A stretch of 64,000 nucleotides of DNA from Microcoleus sp. FACHB-68 (lineage in GTDB: Bacteria; Cyanobacteriota; Cyanobacteriia; Cyanobacteriales; Oscillatoriaceae), in contig NZ_JACJOT010000008.1 of the NCBI RefSeq assembly GCF_014695715.1, positions 1,302,001 through 1,366,000 of the forward strand, written 5' to 3'. Shown here piece after piece: positions 9,853 to 18,446 of the stretch. Both the position numbers and the translations under genes were made by a program. The notes under the pieces are model-generated. The model was not told the origin of the DNA. It was given only the letters and a program-made list of their open reading frames with translations, and did not search any database. The stretch's first letter is position 1. The number at the start of each line of letters is the position of its first letter.

Positions 9853-10242
9853 ATGCAACCTCAAGTTATTTTTGGAAATGCCGACACGGAAGGTGCCCCT
9901 CGCCGGGGTTGGTTTATGGGGCACTTTCTAGACCTTCCTGATGATCCTCGTTCCACTTCCGAGCTTGAAGTAAAATGGGCAATTCATGAAGCAGGAGAGG
10001 GAAGAAATCAGTGGGCGACAAATGCTGAAGCAACTACACTTTCTATCCTAATTAACGGGCGATTTTCTATTCAATTTCCCGACCAAGAATTTATGCTTTC
10101 TCGGGAGGGCGATTATGTTCTGTGGTGTCCGGGGGTGCCTCATACTTGGTTAGCCGAAGAAACTTCGACCATTCTTACCATCAGATGGCCATCAAAGCCT
10201 GGGGATAGTGTGGGAACGACTCGCGCCGGCACAGACAAATAA
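9853..10242 (+). CDS. Small cupin-domain protein
   Basis: A 129-aa single-domain cupin. The second cupin motif is clear in GDYVLWCPGVPHTWLAE (G, P, G and H in register); the first motif is degenerate, with NGRFSIQF as its strand, so metal binding is uncertain. It starts 23 bp after galE and precedes the GH2 and galT genes, so it is probably co-transcribed. It may bind or isomerise a sugar, or act as a sensor; the enzymatic role is not known. The ATG at 9853 is preferred over a TTG two codons earlier. Confidence 0.7.
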   Translation: MQPQVIFGNADTEGAPRRGWFMGHFLDLPDDPRSTSELEVKWAIHEAGEGRNQWATNAEATTLSILINGRFSIQFPDQEFMLSREGDYVLWCPGVPHTWLAEETSTILTIRWPSKPGDSVGTTRAGTDK

Positions 10243-10251
10243 ATAATGATG

Positions 10252-10312
10252 AGCTTGGAAATAAAACAGGGGAGCGAGATTATGTATGAGCTTGCTTACT
10301 TTTTTCCAAGCT
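10252..10312. repeat. Inverted repeat after the cupin gene
   Basis: AGCTTGGAAA (10252-10261) and TTTCCAAGCT (10303-10312) are perfect 10-bp arms around a 41-nt loop. The T run lies before the 3' arm rather than after it, so this is at best a partial terminator. It splits galE-cupin from the GH2-galT pair. Confidence 0.5.
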
Positions 10313-10445
10313 ATTAAGTTTTACAACAAATTCGCCGGAACCCTAGGCACAAACATGGAATAAAAATCTATTGTCAAGTTAGAGACCGTTAGACAAAAAC
10401 CTGACGCGGGAACTCTGACATAAATGTAGCTAGGATTGATGATCC

Positions 10446-12362
10446 ATGAGTTCGTTTGGTAAATGGCTTGAGAATTGTTACATACAACAGTCTGGTGAAG
10501 CCGGTAGCCAGAGTAATTTTGAATTAAGCAAAATGGCCTATCCACGCCCACAGTTACAACGCGCCAATTGGATGTCTCTTAACGGCCCGTGGAAGTTTAC
10601 TTATGACGACAATGGGCGATTTGTTCAACCTAGTGACATTTCCGAGTGGACGCACACCATTGAGGTGCCGTTTGCGCCGGAAACGACCCGCAGTGGCATA
10701 GGCGACACCGGCTTCCACCCCAATTGTTGGTACGAACGCGAATTTGACTTACCCCCAGGCGAAGGCAGAGTGCTGCTGCAATTTGCCGCAGTAGACTATC
10801 GCGCCCGTGTTTGGGTCAATGGTCAGTTCATCACAGAACATGAAGGCGGCAACACCCCGTTTACCGCCGATATGACTCACGTCATCAATGAAAATGGGCC
10901 GCAGCGGGTTACAGTCTGGGCGCAAGACGACCCCCAAGACTTAGCCAAACCCCGTGGCAAGCAAGATTGGCAGCTGGAACCGCACAGTATTTGGTATCCG
11001 CGTACAACCGGCATCTGGCAAACCGTTTGGGTTGAACGCGTTCCCCCCACCTATATCAAGAACATTCGCTGGACACCAGACTTTGATCGCTGGGAAATCG
11101 GGTTTGAAGCATTTGTTGCCGGCGAACCGTGTAATGATATCCAACTGAAGGTGAAACTCTCCTTCGGTTGCCAAATGCTCGTCAACGATACCTACGAAGT
11201 GCTCAACCGGGAAGTTCACCGACGCATCGCCCTTTCCGACCCAGGCATCGACGATTACCGCAACGAATTGCTCTGGAGTCCGGAAAAACCCACCTTGATC
11301 GACGCCGAGATTGAGCTGTGGTGTGATGGCAAACTGATGAATGTCGTTAAATCCTATACCGCAATGCGGTGTGTGGCGATCCAGCGTGACCGCTTCATGC
11401 TCAACGGGCGTCCGTACTATTTGCGCCTGGTTCTCGACCAAGGCTACTGGCCCGAAAGCTTCATGACCGCGCCCTCAGATGAGGCGTTGCGGCGGGATGT
11501 CGAGTTAGTCAAAGCGATGGGATTTAACGGGGTGCGGAAACACCAGAAAATTGAAGACCCCCGCTTTTTATACTGGGCAGACGTGCTAGGTTTGCTCGTT
11601 TGGGAAGAAATGCCCAGCGCCTACCGCTTCACCCCGAAAGCCGTGGAACGCATTACGAAGGAATGGGCGGAGGTCATTGAGCGGGATGTCAGCCACCCCT
11701 GTATCGTGGTGTGGGTGCCCTTCAATGAATCTTGGGGCGTTCCGAATTTAACAGAAAGCGCCGCGCACCGGAACTATGTGCAAGCGCTGTATCACTTAAC
11801 CAAAACCCTCGATCCGACGCGCCCGGTGATCGGCAACGACGGCTGGGAAAGTACAGATACCGACATAATCGCCATTCACGATTACGACAACAAACCCCAG
11901 CGATTAGAAAAGCGCTACGGGCCTCAAGTTGACCTGACGAAACTGTTCGACCGGCAGCGTCCCGGCGGGCGCATCCTCACCCTCGACGGCCACCCCCACC
12001 AAGGGCAGCCGGTGATGCTGACAGAGTTTGGCGGCATTGCCTATGCCGGTCGCGAAGCACCCGAAGCGGAGAAAGTCTGGGGATATGTGCGGGCAGAGGA
12101 AATTTCAGAACTGCAATTGCGTTACACAGCGCTGTTGGAAGTGGTGAACAGAATTGAGATGTTCAGCGGATTCTGTTACACACAGTTAACAGATACATTT
12201 CAGGAAGCCAATGGCCTACTGTATGGCGACCGCACACCCAAGTTTCCCATTGAAGCAATCGCAGCGGCAACTTTAGGAGGAGAGGAAGAGGACGATGTAT
12301 TCTGTGGAACGATTAAAGCCGGATGGCCGCAAGCTGACCCTATACAGTCGGTTCCCCATTGA
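10446..12362 (+). CDS. GH2 beta-galactosidase/glucuronidase-like enzyme
   Basis: A 638-aa family 2 glycoside hydrolase without a signal peptide, so it is probably cytoplasmic. The order is the N-terminal jelly-roll sugar-binding domain (residues about 45-200), an immunoglobulin-like domain (about 205-300) and a TIM barrel. The acid/base Glu is in VPFNESWG near residue 427 and the nucleophile Glu is in MLTEFGG near residue 524. With galE, galT and galK around it, release of galactose from a beta-galactoside is the most likely job; beta-glucuronidase or beta-mannosidase activity cannot be excluded from sequence. Its last 68 bp overlap galT. Confidence 0.85.
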   Translation: MSSFGKWLENCYIQQSGEAGSQSNFELSKMAYPRPQLQRANWMSLNGPWKFTYDDNGRFVQPSDISEWTHTIEVPFAPETTRSGIGDTGFHPNCWYEREFDLPPGEGRVLLQFAAVDYRARVWVNGQFITEHEGGNTPFTADMTHVINENGPQRVTVWAQDDPQDLAKPRGKQDWQLEPHSIWYPRTTGIWQTVWVERVPPTYIKNIRWTPDFDRWEIGFEAFVAGEPCNDIQLKVKLSFGCQMLVNDTYEVLNREVHRRIALSDPGIDDYRNELLWSPEKPTLIDAEIELWCDGKLMNVVKSYTAMRCVAIQRDRFMLNGRPYYLRLVLDQGYWPESFMTAPSDEALRRDVELVKAMGFNGVRKHQKIEDPRFLYWADVLGLLVWEEMPSAYRFTPKAVERITKEWAEVIERDVSHPCIVVWVPFNESWGVPNLTESAAHRNYVQALYHLTKTLDPTRPVIGNDGWESTDTDIIAIHDYDNKPQRLEKRYGPQVDLTKLFDRQRPGGRILTLDGHPHQGQPVMLTEFGGIAYAGREAPEAEKVWGYVRAEEISELQLRYTALLEVVNRIEMFSGFCYTQLTDTFQEANGLLYGDRTPKFPIEAIAAATLGGEEEDDVFCGTIKAGWPQADPIQSVPH

Positions 12363-13395
12363 CCCCGACATAGAAGCCACCAGTCCTAGTGATGAGCCGG
12401 TGCAGGCGAACCCTCACCTGCGCTGGCATCCCTTGCGAGGGGAATGGATCGCCTATGCCAGCCACCGGCAAGGGCGCACGTTTATGCCGCCGCCGGAATA
12501 CAACCCCTTGGCACCAACCATCAATCCTCAGTTTCCTACGGAACTACCCCAAGGGAAATATGATGTGGCGGTGTTCGACAACCGCTTTCCCTCGCTGGCG
12601 CTGGCGGCCAAAAATCCGCCGGCCAGCATTGTGGAGACGCTGCCGGCAAATGGGGCGTGTGAGGTTGTGGTATTCACGCAAGATCCGGAAGCCACTTTCG
12701 GTTCCCTGCCACTGGATCACCTGGAACTGCTGTTGCAAGTCTGGGCAGATCGGACACGGGCGATTGGAGAAAATCCGCACATTCAATATGTGCTGCCGTT
12801 TGAGAACCGAGGTGTAGAAATGGGGGTGACGTTGTTGCATCCCCACGGACAAATCTACGCCTATCCCTTGGTGCCGCCGGTGCCGGCAAAAATGCTGGAA
12901 TGTCAGCAAGCCTATTACCGGCAACACCAACGGGGTGTACTGGAAGATTTAATTCAAAAGGAAATTGCAGACAAACAGCGGATTATTTATCTGGATGAAC
13001 ACGCCATCGCTTTCGTGCCGGTGTGTGCGCGTTATCCGTATGAAGTGTGGGTTGCCCCGATCAAGCCGGTTGCCACGTTTGGGGATCTAACGCCACAACA
13101 GCGTCAAGGACTCGCCAGAGCTTTAAAGACCGTCACCCTCAAATATGATGGGATGTGGCACCGGCCTTTCCCTTACTTGATGGCGTGGTTTCAAGCGCCG
13201 ACAGATGGGCAGCCGCATCCCGAAGCACATCTGCACGCAGAGTTTTATCCGCCCTACCGGACAAGTGAACGCCTTAAATATTTGGCGGGAACTGAACTGG
13301 CAGCAGGGTTGTTTGCGAACGATGCTTTGCCAGAGGAAAAAGCCAAAGATTTACAGGCAGTTGTCGTGAATATCGAAACGCCGGTGGCTTTATGA
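12295..13395 (+). CDS. galT: Galactose-1-phosphate uridylyltransferase
   Basis: A 366-aa HIT-superfamily enzyme of the Leloir pathway that moves UMP from UDP-glucose to galactose-1-phosphate. The active-site His-Pro-His is in LLHPHGQIY near residues 181-187, and HLHAEFYPP near the C-terminus matches the second conserved His segment. The start is supported by an AGGAGGAGAGG Shine-Dalgarno stretch at about 12273-12284, inside the GH2 gene, giving a 68-bp overlap in another frame and hence coupled translation. Starting later would remove conserved N-terminal residues. The product feeds GalE, encoded upstream. Confidence 0.95.
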   Translation: MYSVERLKPDGRKLTLYSRFPIDPDIEATSPSDEPVQANPHLRWHPLRGEWIAYASHRQGRTFMPPPEYNPLAPTINPQFPTELPQGKYDVAVFDNRFPSLALAAKNPPASIVETLPANGACEVVVFTQDPEATFGSLPLDHLELLLQVWADRTRAIGENPHIQYVLPFENRGVEMGVTLLHPHGQIYAYPLVPPVPAKMLECQQAYYRQHQRGVLEDLIQKEIADKQRIIYLDEHAIAFVPVCARYPYEVWVAPIKPVATFGDLTPQQRQGLARALKTVTLKYDGMWHRPFPYLMAWFQAPTDGQPHPEAHLHAEFYPPYRTSERLKYLAGTELAAGLFANDALPEEKAKDLQAVVVNIETPVAL

Positions 13396-13421
13396 TCCGC
13401 CTTTAAGGATTGGAAAAAGAT

Positions 13422-13450
13422 CCCCCCACGCCACCCTAGTGGGGGGCTTT
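13422..13450 (+). terminator. Hairpin terminator after galT
   Basis: CCCCCCAC (13422-13429) pairs with GTGGGGGG (13439-13446) over a 9-nt loop, followed by CTTTCAATT. The very GC-rich stem with a modest T run probably ends most galT transcripts. Confidence 0.7.
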
Positions 13451-13512
13451 CAATTCCCCTTAATCAGGTGTCTAGAAAAATTGAAAATGCAGCAGTACAA
13501 TCGAGAAAGCCT

Positions 13513-14613
13513 ATGAATCGATTCACTGAAGAAGTCTCCACGAAGCTTGCGTTAATCCGCAACGCCCTGAGTGAAACCGAGGCGCAAGGTGTGCGACTGC
13601 GCGGCACAGATTGGTTTGCTTGGGCAACTGCCGGCGCATCTAACACGGTACTGCTCACTGCAGAAACCGGCGTGGCAGAAGTGCTAGTGACTGCCGGTGA
13701 CGCCTGGGTTCTCACCGATGAAATTGAAGCGCAACGCTTTAAGGATGAAGAACTGCCCAATAATTTCAAGGTACACGTTAATCCTTGGGCGGATGCAGCT
13801 GCCCGTGAGTCTTTCGTGCGCGAAGTGACCCATGACGGGAAAGTTTTAAGCGACCGGCCTATTGCTCATGTCGAGAAGCGATTGCCTGAGTCTTTACAAC
13901 TGCACAAGAAAGTGCTGATGTCAAGTGAATTGGAGCGATATCGCGAAGTGGGGCGCAAGGCAAGCGAAGCGATGACAGAAGTGCTTTTAGCCGCCAAACC
14001 GACTTGGACAGAATACCAACTAGCCGGTGCCGGTGCTGAGGCGTTGTGGGCAAGGGGGCTGCATCCAGCGCTGACTTTGGTTGCCGGTGACAGGCGGTTG
14101 CCGCTTTATCGGCACGCAACAGCAACCGGCGAATCCCTCGGACGGCAAGCGATGCTGGTGTTTTGCGCCAGGGGATACGGAGTTTATGCCAATCTCACCC
14201 GATTTGTTTCATTTGGAAAACTTCCAGATAAAGACGCTCAATTGCACCAGCACGTTCGCGAAATTGAATCGCTAGCCTTGGCAGCTTGTCAACCAGAAAC
14301 GCCCCTCAATCAGGTTTACAAAACTCTGGAACAAGCTTATCACCAGCACGGTTATCCCCAAGCAATTTATCAGCATCACCAGGGAGGAACGACTGGATAT
14401 TTGTCGCGAGAAGTTGTGGCAAATCCTAATACGGACGAGTCCTTAAAAGAAAATATGGCGATGGCTTGGAATCCCAGTTTGCCTGGGGCAAAAATTGAGG
14501 ATACTTTTGTAATTCTTGAAGGTGGGAAGTTAGAAAATTTAACTTTCGATCCTAATTGGCCAAGTGTTGAAGTTGAAGGAAGGCAGCGCCCGGTGCCGGT
14601 GGAGGTTACATAA
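13513..14613 (+). CDS. M24 (Xaa-Pro peptidase-like) protein, probably catalytically dead
   Basis: A 366-aa protein with a creatinase-like N-terminal domain (residues about 1-140) and an M24 pita-bread C-terminal domain. In active aminopeptidase P and prolidase, two metals are held by Asp, Asp, His, Glu, Glu. Here the segment matching the two Asp reads LVFCARGYGVYANLTR, so the first Asp is Phe and the second Asn. The segment matching the first Glu reads AMAWNPS (Glu to Asn). Only the last Glu in KIEDTFVIL and a His in HHQGGTTGY remain. It is therefore probably a binding or scaffold protein, not a peptidase. The ATG at 13513 is preferred over a GTG at 13468. Confidence 0.75.
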   Translation: MNRFTEEVSTKLALIRNALSETEAQGVRLRGTDWFAWATAGASNTVLLTAETGVAEVLVTAGDAWVLTDEIEAQRFKDEELPNNFKVHVNPWADAAARESFVREVTHDGKVLSDRPIAHVEKRLPESLQLHKKVLMSSELERYREVGRKASEAMTEVLLAAKPTWTEYQLAGAGAEALWARGLHPALTLVAGDRRLPLYRHATATGESLGRQAMLVFCARGYGVYANLTRFVSFGKLPDKDAQLHQHVREIESLALAACQPETPLNQVYKTLEQAYHQHGYPQAIYQHHQGGTTGYLSREVVANPNTDESLKENMAMAWNPSLPGAKIEDTFVILEGGKLENLTFDPNWPSVEVEGRQRPVPVEVT

Positions 14614-14635
14614 TTTCTGATTATGTTGCATTCGA

Positions 14636-14681
14636 GTTTTTTAATAGCACTGTCCGGTTGTGGATGGTGCTATTAAAAAAC
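14636..14681. repeat. Perfect 15-bp inverted repeat
   Basis: Positions 14636-14650 and 14667-14681 are exact reverse complements with a 16-nt loop. The arms run from a T6 tract through AATAGCAC, so T runs are on the outer 5' side and A runs on the outer 3' side. Neither strand has the usual U tract after the stem, although the stem's own A-U pairs may serve. Confidence 0.75.
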
Positions 14682-14719
14682 TTTACGTTATCTCTGCTCT
14701 ATCTCGTAAAAACAAGATA

Positions 14720-15397
14720 ATGGGAGAAAAGCAGAGAAGATCAACAGCAAAGGTTCGGAAAATGGATGAAGTCGTCAAAAAAATAGCTGCCTTGGGTTTA
14801 CCAGGTATCATCCTGGTAGGGACGATGGCTGCGACAGGTTTGACAGGAGCGGCTGCGATAACAGCAGCTTTGGCATTTCTGGGCGGCCCAGCAGGAATGC
14901 TAGGCGGCATTGCTATGCTAGGTTTGACGGGATTGATTGCAGATGCTCTGACAAAAATGGGGCTGGAGGACTTGCTGACAGCGATTTATTGCCAAAGGCG
15001 TTTATCTGCGCCACACGGGCAACTGTTAGAGGAGATTGAGACGTTATCCCTGTTTGATGGCGACATAAAACAAAGGCTCAAGCTGACTGTGACAGATGGC
15101 TGCGGCTGTTCGGCAGTGAGCGGGGAAGGCATTTCAGATATTACCAGGGAGGCTCTCGCCATTTTAGAAGCTGTCCCAGGAATAACACCGGCACATCACA
15201 GGGATTTTAATAGTTCCAATCCGATTATGAGGCTCAGGGATGGGACAGCGGTTAGAGCTTGGAAAAACCCCCTCGGCGTTGACCACATTTTTTTAGGCGC
15301 ACCCGATGGCAGAATGATTTATGGCGGCTACGTTGGCTGGATTCACAGTGAAGACTTGAATCAGGCGCTCTCGCAGATGAGACGAGAGTTGACATAA
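14720..15397 (+). CDS. Unknown protein with Gly/Ala-rich membrane hairpin
   Basis: A 225-aa protein (211 aa if it starts at 14762) that I do not recognise. Residues about 20-70 form a long hydrophobic, Gly/Ala-rich stretch (AALGLPGIILVGTMAATG, then LAFLGGPAGMLGGIAMLG) able to make two or three membrane helices. The C-terminal 130 residues are soluble and contain a GCGCS cluster and the segment GVDHIFLGAPDGRMIYGGY. The hydrophobic part looks like holin- or ISG12-type Gly-rich segments, but this is only a resemblance. A GTG at 14660 lies in the loop of the upstream inverted repeat and is an unlikely start. It sits between the M24 protein and galK. Confidence 0.6.
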   Translation: MGEKQRRSTAKVRKMDEVVKKIAALGLPGIILVGTMAATGLTGAAAITAALAFLGGPAGMLGGIAMLGLTGLIADALTKMGLEDLLTAIYCQRRLSAPHGQLLEEIETLSLFDGDIKQRLKLTVTDGCGCSAVSGEGISDITREALAILEAVPGITPAHHRDFNSSNPIMRLRDGTAVRAWKNPLGVDHIFLGAPDGRMIYGGYVGWIHSEDLNQALSQMRRELT

Positions 15398-15576
15398 CCA
15401 TCCCCGACAATAAAGGATTTTCTTTGCATTTAACTGCGTGTGCCGGCCTTCATCGCCTCATCAATTTCCTCTAGTAACGCTGCCACAAACCGCGTCGGCA
15501 AGGGCACGTTTGTATAGCCCCAAACTTCTGTTTAAAAGGTAATCGTTGCAGTGCTTTTTATTAGCAAAACAGTATT

Positions 15577-16647
15577 ATGAATTTTCAAGAAATATTTGGT
15601 CAAGAACCGGCAATAGAAGCCAGTGCGCCCGGACGCGTCAATTTACTCGGAGAACATACCGACTACAATGATGGATTCGTCTTGCCAACGACGATCCCTC
15701 AACGCACGACGGTACAGTTAGGTTTGAGTGGGGATAAACAGCACCACTTCTACTCGCAAAATTTAGACGAACGGGTAACAATTTCACAAAGTGATCCCAC
15801 CCCGTCTGGGTTCGCTAGTTATATATTTGGGTGCATCCGGCTATTAGAAAAAGAAGGCTACACGATCCCGGCTGTGAATGTGTACGTCAATTCATTAGTG
15901 CCGATGGGTTGCGGTTTGTCTAGTAGTGCGGCTTTGGAAGTGGCGACGCTGCGAGCACTGCGCGAACTTTTAAATCTGCCTCTTGATGATGTGCGGCTGG
16001 CGCAAATCGCACAGCAAGTGGAAATTCAGTATGCCGGTTTAAACTGCGGCATTATGGATCAAATGGCATCAAGTTTAGCCGGCACCGATTCGATGCTATT
16101 TCTGGATACACGCACCCTAGAGCGGCGAGTGTTGCCTTTTCCTGCCGGCGCAGAAATCCTCGTCATTGATAGTGGCGTGCATCACGAACTCGCCGCAGGA
16201 AGCGGTTACAATCAGCGTCGGGCTGAATGTGAAGAGGCAGCGCACCTGCTAGGTGTAAAAGCCCTTAGAGATATTACCGATCCGCAACTTACAGAGTCCT
16301 TACCCGAATTGCTAGCCCAGCGGGCGCGTCACGTCATTACGGAAGATAACCGCGTGCTAGAGGCTGTGGAAGGGGTGTCAGCCCAGCGATTTGGAGAGTT
16401 AATGAATGCTTCCCACACCAGCCAGCGCGATGATTACGAAGTTTCAGTGCCGGCAGTCGATAGCCTAGCGGCAATTTTACAAGAAACCCCCGGCGTCTTT
16501 GGTGCACGCCTCACAGGTGGCGGTTTTGGGGGTGCCTGCGTCGCTTTAGTGGAAACGGGTAAAGGTGCAGAGATCGCTAAAAATGTGTTGGAACATTATA
16601 ATAGTGCCGGTCACACAGGACGCGTATTAGTTTGCCCAGAATTGTAA
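15577..16647 (+). CDS. galK: Galactokinase
   Basis: A 356-aa GHMP-family kinase that makes galactose-1-phosphate from galactose and ATP. It has the galactokinase signature GRVNLLGEHTDYNDG (about residues 20-34), the ATP-binding GCGLSSSAALE (about 112-122), NCGIMDQMASS with the catalytic Asp, and the C-terminal GGGFGGACVAL (about 316). About 350-380 residues is normal. It lies 180 bp after the unknown membrane-hairpin gene and completes a local galE-galT-galK set, giving a full Leloir pathway within 8 kb. A hairpin terminator follows. Confidence 0.95.
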   Translation: MNFQEIFGQEPAIEASAPGRVNLLGEHTDYNDGFVLPTTIPQRTTVQLGLSGDKQHHFYSQNLDERVTISQSDPTPSGFASYIFGCIRLLEKEGYTIPAVNVYVNSLVPMGCGLSSSAALEVATLRALRELLNLPLDDVRLAQIAQQVEIQYAGLNCGIMDQMASSLAGTDSMLFLDTRTLERRVLPFPAGAEILVIDSGVHHELAAGSGYNQRRAECEEAAHLLGVKALRDITDPQLTESLPELLAQRARHVITEDNRVLEAVEGVSAQRFGELMNASHTSQRDDYEVSVPAVDSLAAILQETPGVFGARLTGGGFGGACVALVETGKGAEIAKNVLEHYNSAGHTGRVLVCPEL

Positions 16648-16746
16648 CAGCATCAAACCAATAAACCTCTAGCAAAAACCGATCAACACATCCCAAATCA
16701 TCTAGAGACACCTAGGCTGTTCGGTCAAAGAAAATTGTAAGTTCAG

Positions 16747-16778
16747 AAACCCGGCTTCTTGAAGAAACCGGGTTTTTT
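16747..16778 (+). terminator. Rho-independent terminator of galK
   Basis: AAACCCGG (16747-16754) pairs with CCGGGTTT (16768-16775), with a nested CTTC/GAAG stem inside, followed by a T run. It ends the galactose locus. Confidence 0.9.
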
Positions 16779-16836
16779 AAGTGCCTTGGAACCCCACACT
16801 AGGCGGAGCAAATCAACTAAAAGAAAGTCCAGTTAA

Positions 16837-18006
16837 TTAATAGCGAAACACCGCTGCTAACGGAGCCTCAGCCGGCACTTTTTCAGGTTCCACTGCATAA
16901 ACAGTGCCACCGTTCAAAATCGTTTGAATCGCTGCGGAATTCAATAAATCGTCATCACCGACTTCTGCCTCTTGATGGATCTCAATGGTATTCGTATCGC
17001 GATTAAATGTTCCCCACTGCTGAACGCCCACCGCGACAAATAATTCCTCAACTCGCCCGTAATAAGCAGCCGGCACCGCTTCTTTCAAGTCAGTGGAAGT
17101 TTTTTCAGTAATTGCCGCCAGTTCCTGATATCGTTCCATTGCCTCTTGCTGCGCTTGCAAGAATATAGGTTCCACTATTGGCAAAGCTTGCTCTTGTAAC
17201 TCTTCTGGCTTCAAGTGTTCAGGATTGCCGGTGATGCCTTCAGCAACAAGATGCGGGTAAGTATTCGCTTCGCGGTAAATTGGGAACAGATACTCAACGC
17301 CGGCTAGCACTAAAGGCGCTTTCCTGTTTCTCAAAAATTCGTGCAGGGCATGATCAATCATGTGAAAATATTGCTCGATATCCTGTTGGCTCTTATCCTG
17401 ATCTGGACTGCCTTGGCCGTGAAAACTTCCTGCGTGTTGAAAGGAATTATTCGTGCCGCCTTTTGATGTACTGATGCGAAACTGTCCGTCTTTGGCAGTT
17501 GGATCATATTGCAGCGCATCATCCATACTCTTCGGTAAGTTTTCTACTTCAACTTCTGTGGCACTGGATCGCGTGCATTCCAGCAGTCTAACCTGCTGTT
17601 GACTCAGCGCTAAGACATAAAATAGTCCATCGCCGGTGAGCAGTGGCATTAAGGGTTTGAGATGGAAATTATCTGCGACAACGACTAATTCGTCAAAACT
17701 CAGCGGTGAGCGATAGTAGTGGAAAAAATCAGGGGCAATAAAAATTGCTAACCCATTGTTTTGGTTTTCCCAGAAAGTTGCTTCATCGATTTCTTGGAGA
17801 GCCGGCTCTAGCATTTTCCTAATTTCTGTTTTTTCAAAGCCAAACTCTTCTAATTTATCTTCTGCTTCCCGCACTAAGTTTTTAAAACGTACGGGATTTT
17901 GTTGAATTTCTTGCCCAACTCGATAGATGGGCATATAAATTGAAACGCTTACTCCTGTCGGTTGTTCAACTAGATTTTTAAGTTCTTCTACAGACAGTAA
18001 AGTCAT
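16837..18006 (-). CDS. baeRF-type archaeo-eukaryotic release factor-like protein
   Basis: A 389-aa protein resembling the bacterial baeRF3-like families, which share the fold of the eRF1/Pelota peptidyl-tRNA hydrolase domains. Typical segments are VSIYMPIYRVGQEIQQNPVR near the N-terminus (the family usually has a LY-P-R/K patch for RNA or ribosome binding), GLAIFIAPD, and LFYVLALSQQQVRLLECTR in the middle domain. The ATG at 18006 is supported by AAGGAG about 8 nt upstream on this strand; an upstream start at 18075 adds 23 unconvincing residues. A role in ribosome rescue or stress response is inferred from the fold, not shown. It is convergent with galK. Confidence 0.75.
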   Translation of the reverse strand: MTLLSVEELKNLVEQPTGVSVSIYMPIYRVGQEIQQNPVRFKNLVREAEDKLEEFGFEKTEIRKMLEPALQEIDEATFWENQNNGLAIFIAPDFFHYYRSPLSFDELVVVADNFHLKPLMPLLTGDGLFYVLALSQQQVRLLECTRSSATEVEVENLPKSMDDALQYDPTAKDGQFRISTSKGGTNNSFQHAGSFHGQGSPDQDKSQQDIEQYFHMIDHALHEFLRNRKAPLVLAGVEYLFPIYREANTYPHLVAEGITGNPEHLKPEELQEQALPIVEPIFLQAQQEAMERYQELAAITEKTSTDLKEAVPAAYYGRVEELFVAVGVQQWGTFNRDTNTIEIHQEAEVGDDDLLNSAAIQTILNGGTVYAVEPEKVPAEAPLAAVFRY

Positions 18007-18446
18007 GGGTTTGACTCCTTGTTCAAGTGCTGTTATGTAATGGAGTGAAATAGATGCAAAGGACTCCACAAACATTCAATACGTCTCTTAAGCTTTAACC
18101 CGGCAAAATATTGATATTTTCTCTAGTAGCCACTTCTTCACGCGCCGGCATTACCTGAGACTATTTTGATAAGCTTATCTCTGCAATTGAAGCTGATGCG
18201 TCTATCTAAAGAATGACGTTTTATGATAATTCCAGTTTTTAATGAATGTTAAATATTGTAAAATAATTAGATAAAACAAATTTTTAGTATCAATTTTTAT
18301 TGTATTTATCAATACAAGCAAACTTAAATTAAAATTACGCCTCTTGGGAGAAGTTTCAAACAGTTAAAAGTATTAAGTTTTCTTCAAGCGATAATCTGCT
18401 TTGGCTAACGCCATGCTCATACATTGGGAGTCAGCTAGGATGCGTT
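18007..18446. other. Divergent AT-rich spacer
   Basis: About 440 bp between two divergently transcribed genes, strongly AT-rich at 18230-18340. It should hold promoters for both, but I can place no specific site and see no gene. Confidence 0.5.
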
